From Phyllobacterium calauticae (GTDB taxonomy: Bacteria > Pseudomonadota > Alphaproteobacteria > Rhizobiales > Rhizobiaceae): a DNA stretch of 64,000 nucleotides. Shown in pieces: positions 63,623 through 64,000 of this stretch; position 1 is the stretch's first letter, and every line of letters begins with the position of its first letter. Location: contig NZ_JAGENB010000004.1 of NCBI RefSeq assembly GCF_019991125.1, positions 372,001-436,000 on the forward strand, written 5' to 3'. The notes beneath the pieces were generated by a model, which did no database searches, had not been told where the DNA came from, and saw only the letters and a list, made by a program, of their open reading frames with translations. The position numbers and the translations under genes were made by a program.

Positions 63623-64000
63623 ATGAAGCGGGATGAGCTGGGCGACCTCGTTGCTTTTCTAACTGTCGCGGAAGAACGCAGCTTCACGCGGGCGGCCGCG
63701 CTATTGGGTACGTCGCAATCGTCGCTCAGCCATTCGGTGCGCCGCCTGGAGGATCGCATGGGCGTTCGGCTGCTGACACGCACCACACGCACCGTCGTCC
63801 CGACCGAGGCCGGCGAGCAATTGGCCGAAACGCTCAGGCCCGCGTTCAACGATATCCGCAGCCGGATGGATGCACTTGGCGCCATGCGTCATGCGCCGGG
63901 CGGCACGATACGCATCACCGCCATACGTCATGCTGCGGTGTCCATTCTCATGCCCGCCGTAACGCGCCTGATGCAGTCCTATCCCGATATTAACGTCGAG
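63623..64000 (+). CDS. LysR-family regulator, 3' end beyond window
   Basis: The first 126 codons of a LysR regulator. HTH LVAFLTVAEERSFTRAAALL and SQSSLSHSVRRLEDRMGVRL are complete, and the effector domain begins near residue 90 before the window ends. It is divergent from the CMD/cupin gene; the 167-base gap holds both promoters. The ATG at 63623 is preceded by TGAGGA. Confidence 0.85.
   Translation, partial: MKRDELGDLVAFLTVAEERSFTRAAALLGTSQSSLSHSVRRLEDRMGVRLLTRTTRTVVPTEAGEQLAETLRPAFNDIRSRMDALGAMRHAPGGTIRITAIRHAAVSILMPAVTRLMQSYPDINVE

Noticed and set aside
1-64000. tRNA genes, rRNA, CRISPR arrays, prophage or integrase genes
   Set aside because: Nothing with the needed structure was seen in the gaps between genes by eye; a tRNAscan or CRISPR search would be needed to be certain.

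Overview
The window is a gene-dense accessory stretch of an alphaproteobacterial chromosome or large replicon. The best guess is order Hyphomicrobiales (Rhizobiales), near Brucella/Ochrobactrum or Phyllobacteriaceae. The reasons are a phnW-phnA-phnY phosphonate pathway in the order described for Sinorhizobium, an iron-responsive TGA-N9-TCA box of the RirA type, many LysR regulators and several dipeptide-type ABC importers. No tRNA, rRNA, CRISPR array, intact transposase or origin was recognised.

Layout. (1) 1-7845: 2-aminoethylphosphonate catabolism. It holds a substrate-binding protein (cut by the window edge), phnY, phnA, phnW, a Na/Pi transporter and a divergent LysR regulator. (2) 7842-11330: a dimethylglycine/sarcosine dehydrogenase-like flavoprotein and a DeoR repressor, with matching candidate operators at both genes. 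(3) 11393-17708: an RpiR regulator, a decayed dipeptide ABC operon (two in-frame stops and one frameshift) and a divergent P1-family aminopeptidase. (4) 17778-20660: an orphan sensor kinase, a small exported protein and an epimerase remnant. (5) 20788-29956: a seven-gene operon with a leaderless L,D-transpeptidase-M14 peptidase fusion, a full peptide importer and a leaderless beta-lactamase-fold hydrolase, divergent from a LysR gene. I read it as a candidate murein-peptide scavenging system. (6) 30059-33205: a LysR/berberine-bridge-type oxidoreductase pair followed by a non-coding stretch and an IS6-type transposase remnant. (7) 33264-38542: a visibly GC-richer ROK/ABC/sulfatase operon. (8) 38714-51793: a LysR gene and a convergent ten-gene peptide-use operon (proline iminopeptidase, S9 peptidase, M20 amidohydrolase, full importer, class C-type hydrolase, MmgE/PrpD). 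(9) 52184-56940: a reductase remnant, then an alkaline phosphatase operon with a DUF3299-like protein and an ABC transporter whose permease has a His-rich loop. (10) 57574-62147: a siderophore-type importer under a candidate iron box, and a methyltransferase. (11) 62262-64000: an exported double-CMD/cupin protein and a divergent LysR gene (cut by the edge).

Taken together this is a nutrient-scavenging region. It covers phosphorus (phosphonate, phosphomonoester), sulfur (sulfate esters), iron, and nitrogen/carbon from peptides. The pattern 'regulator + ABC importer + cytoplasmic hydrolase' recurs four times. One copy is decaying and one looks transferred.
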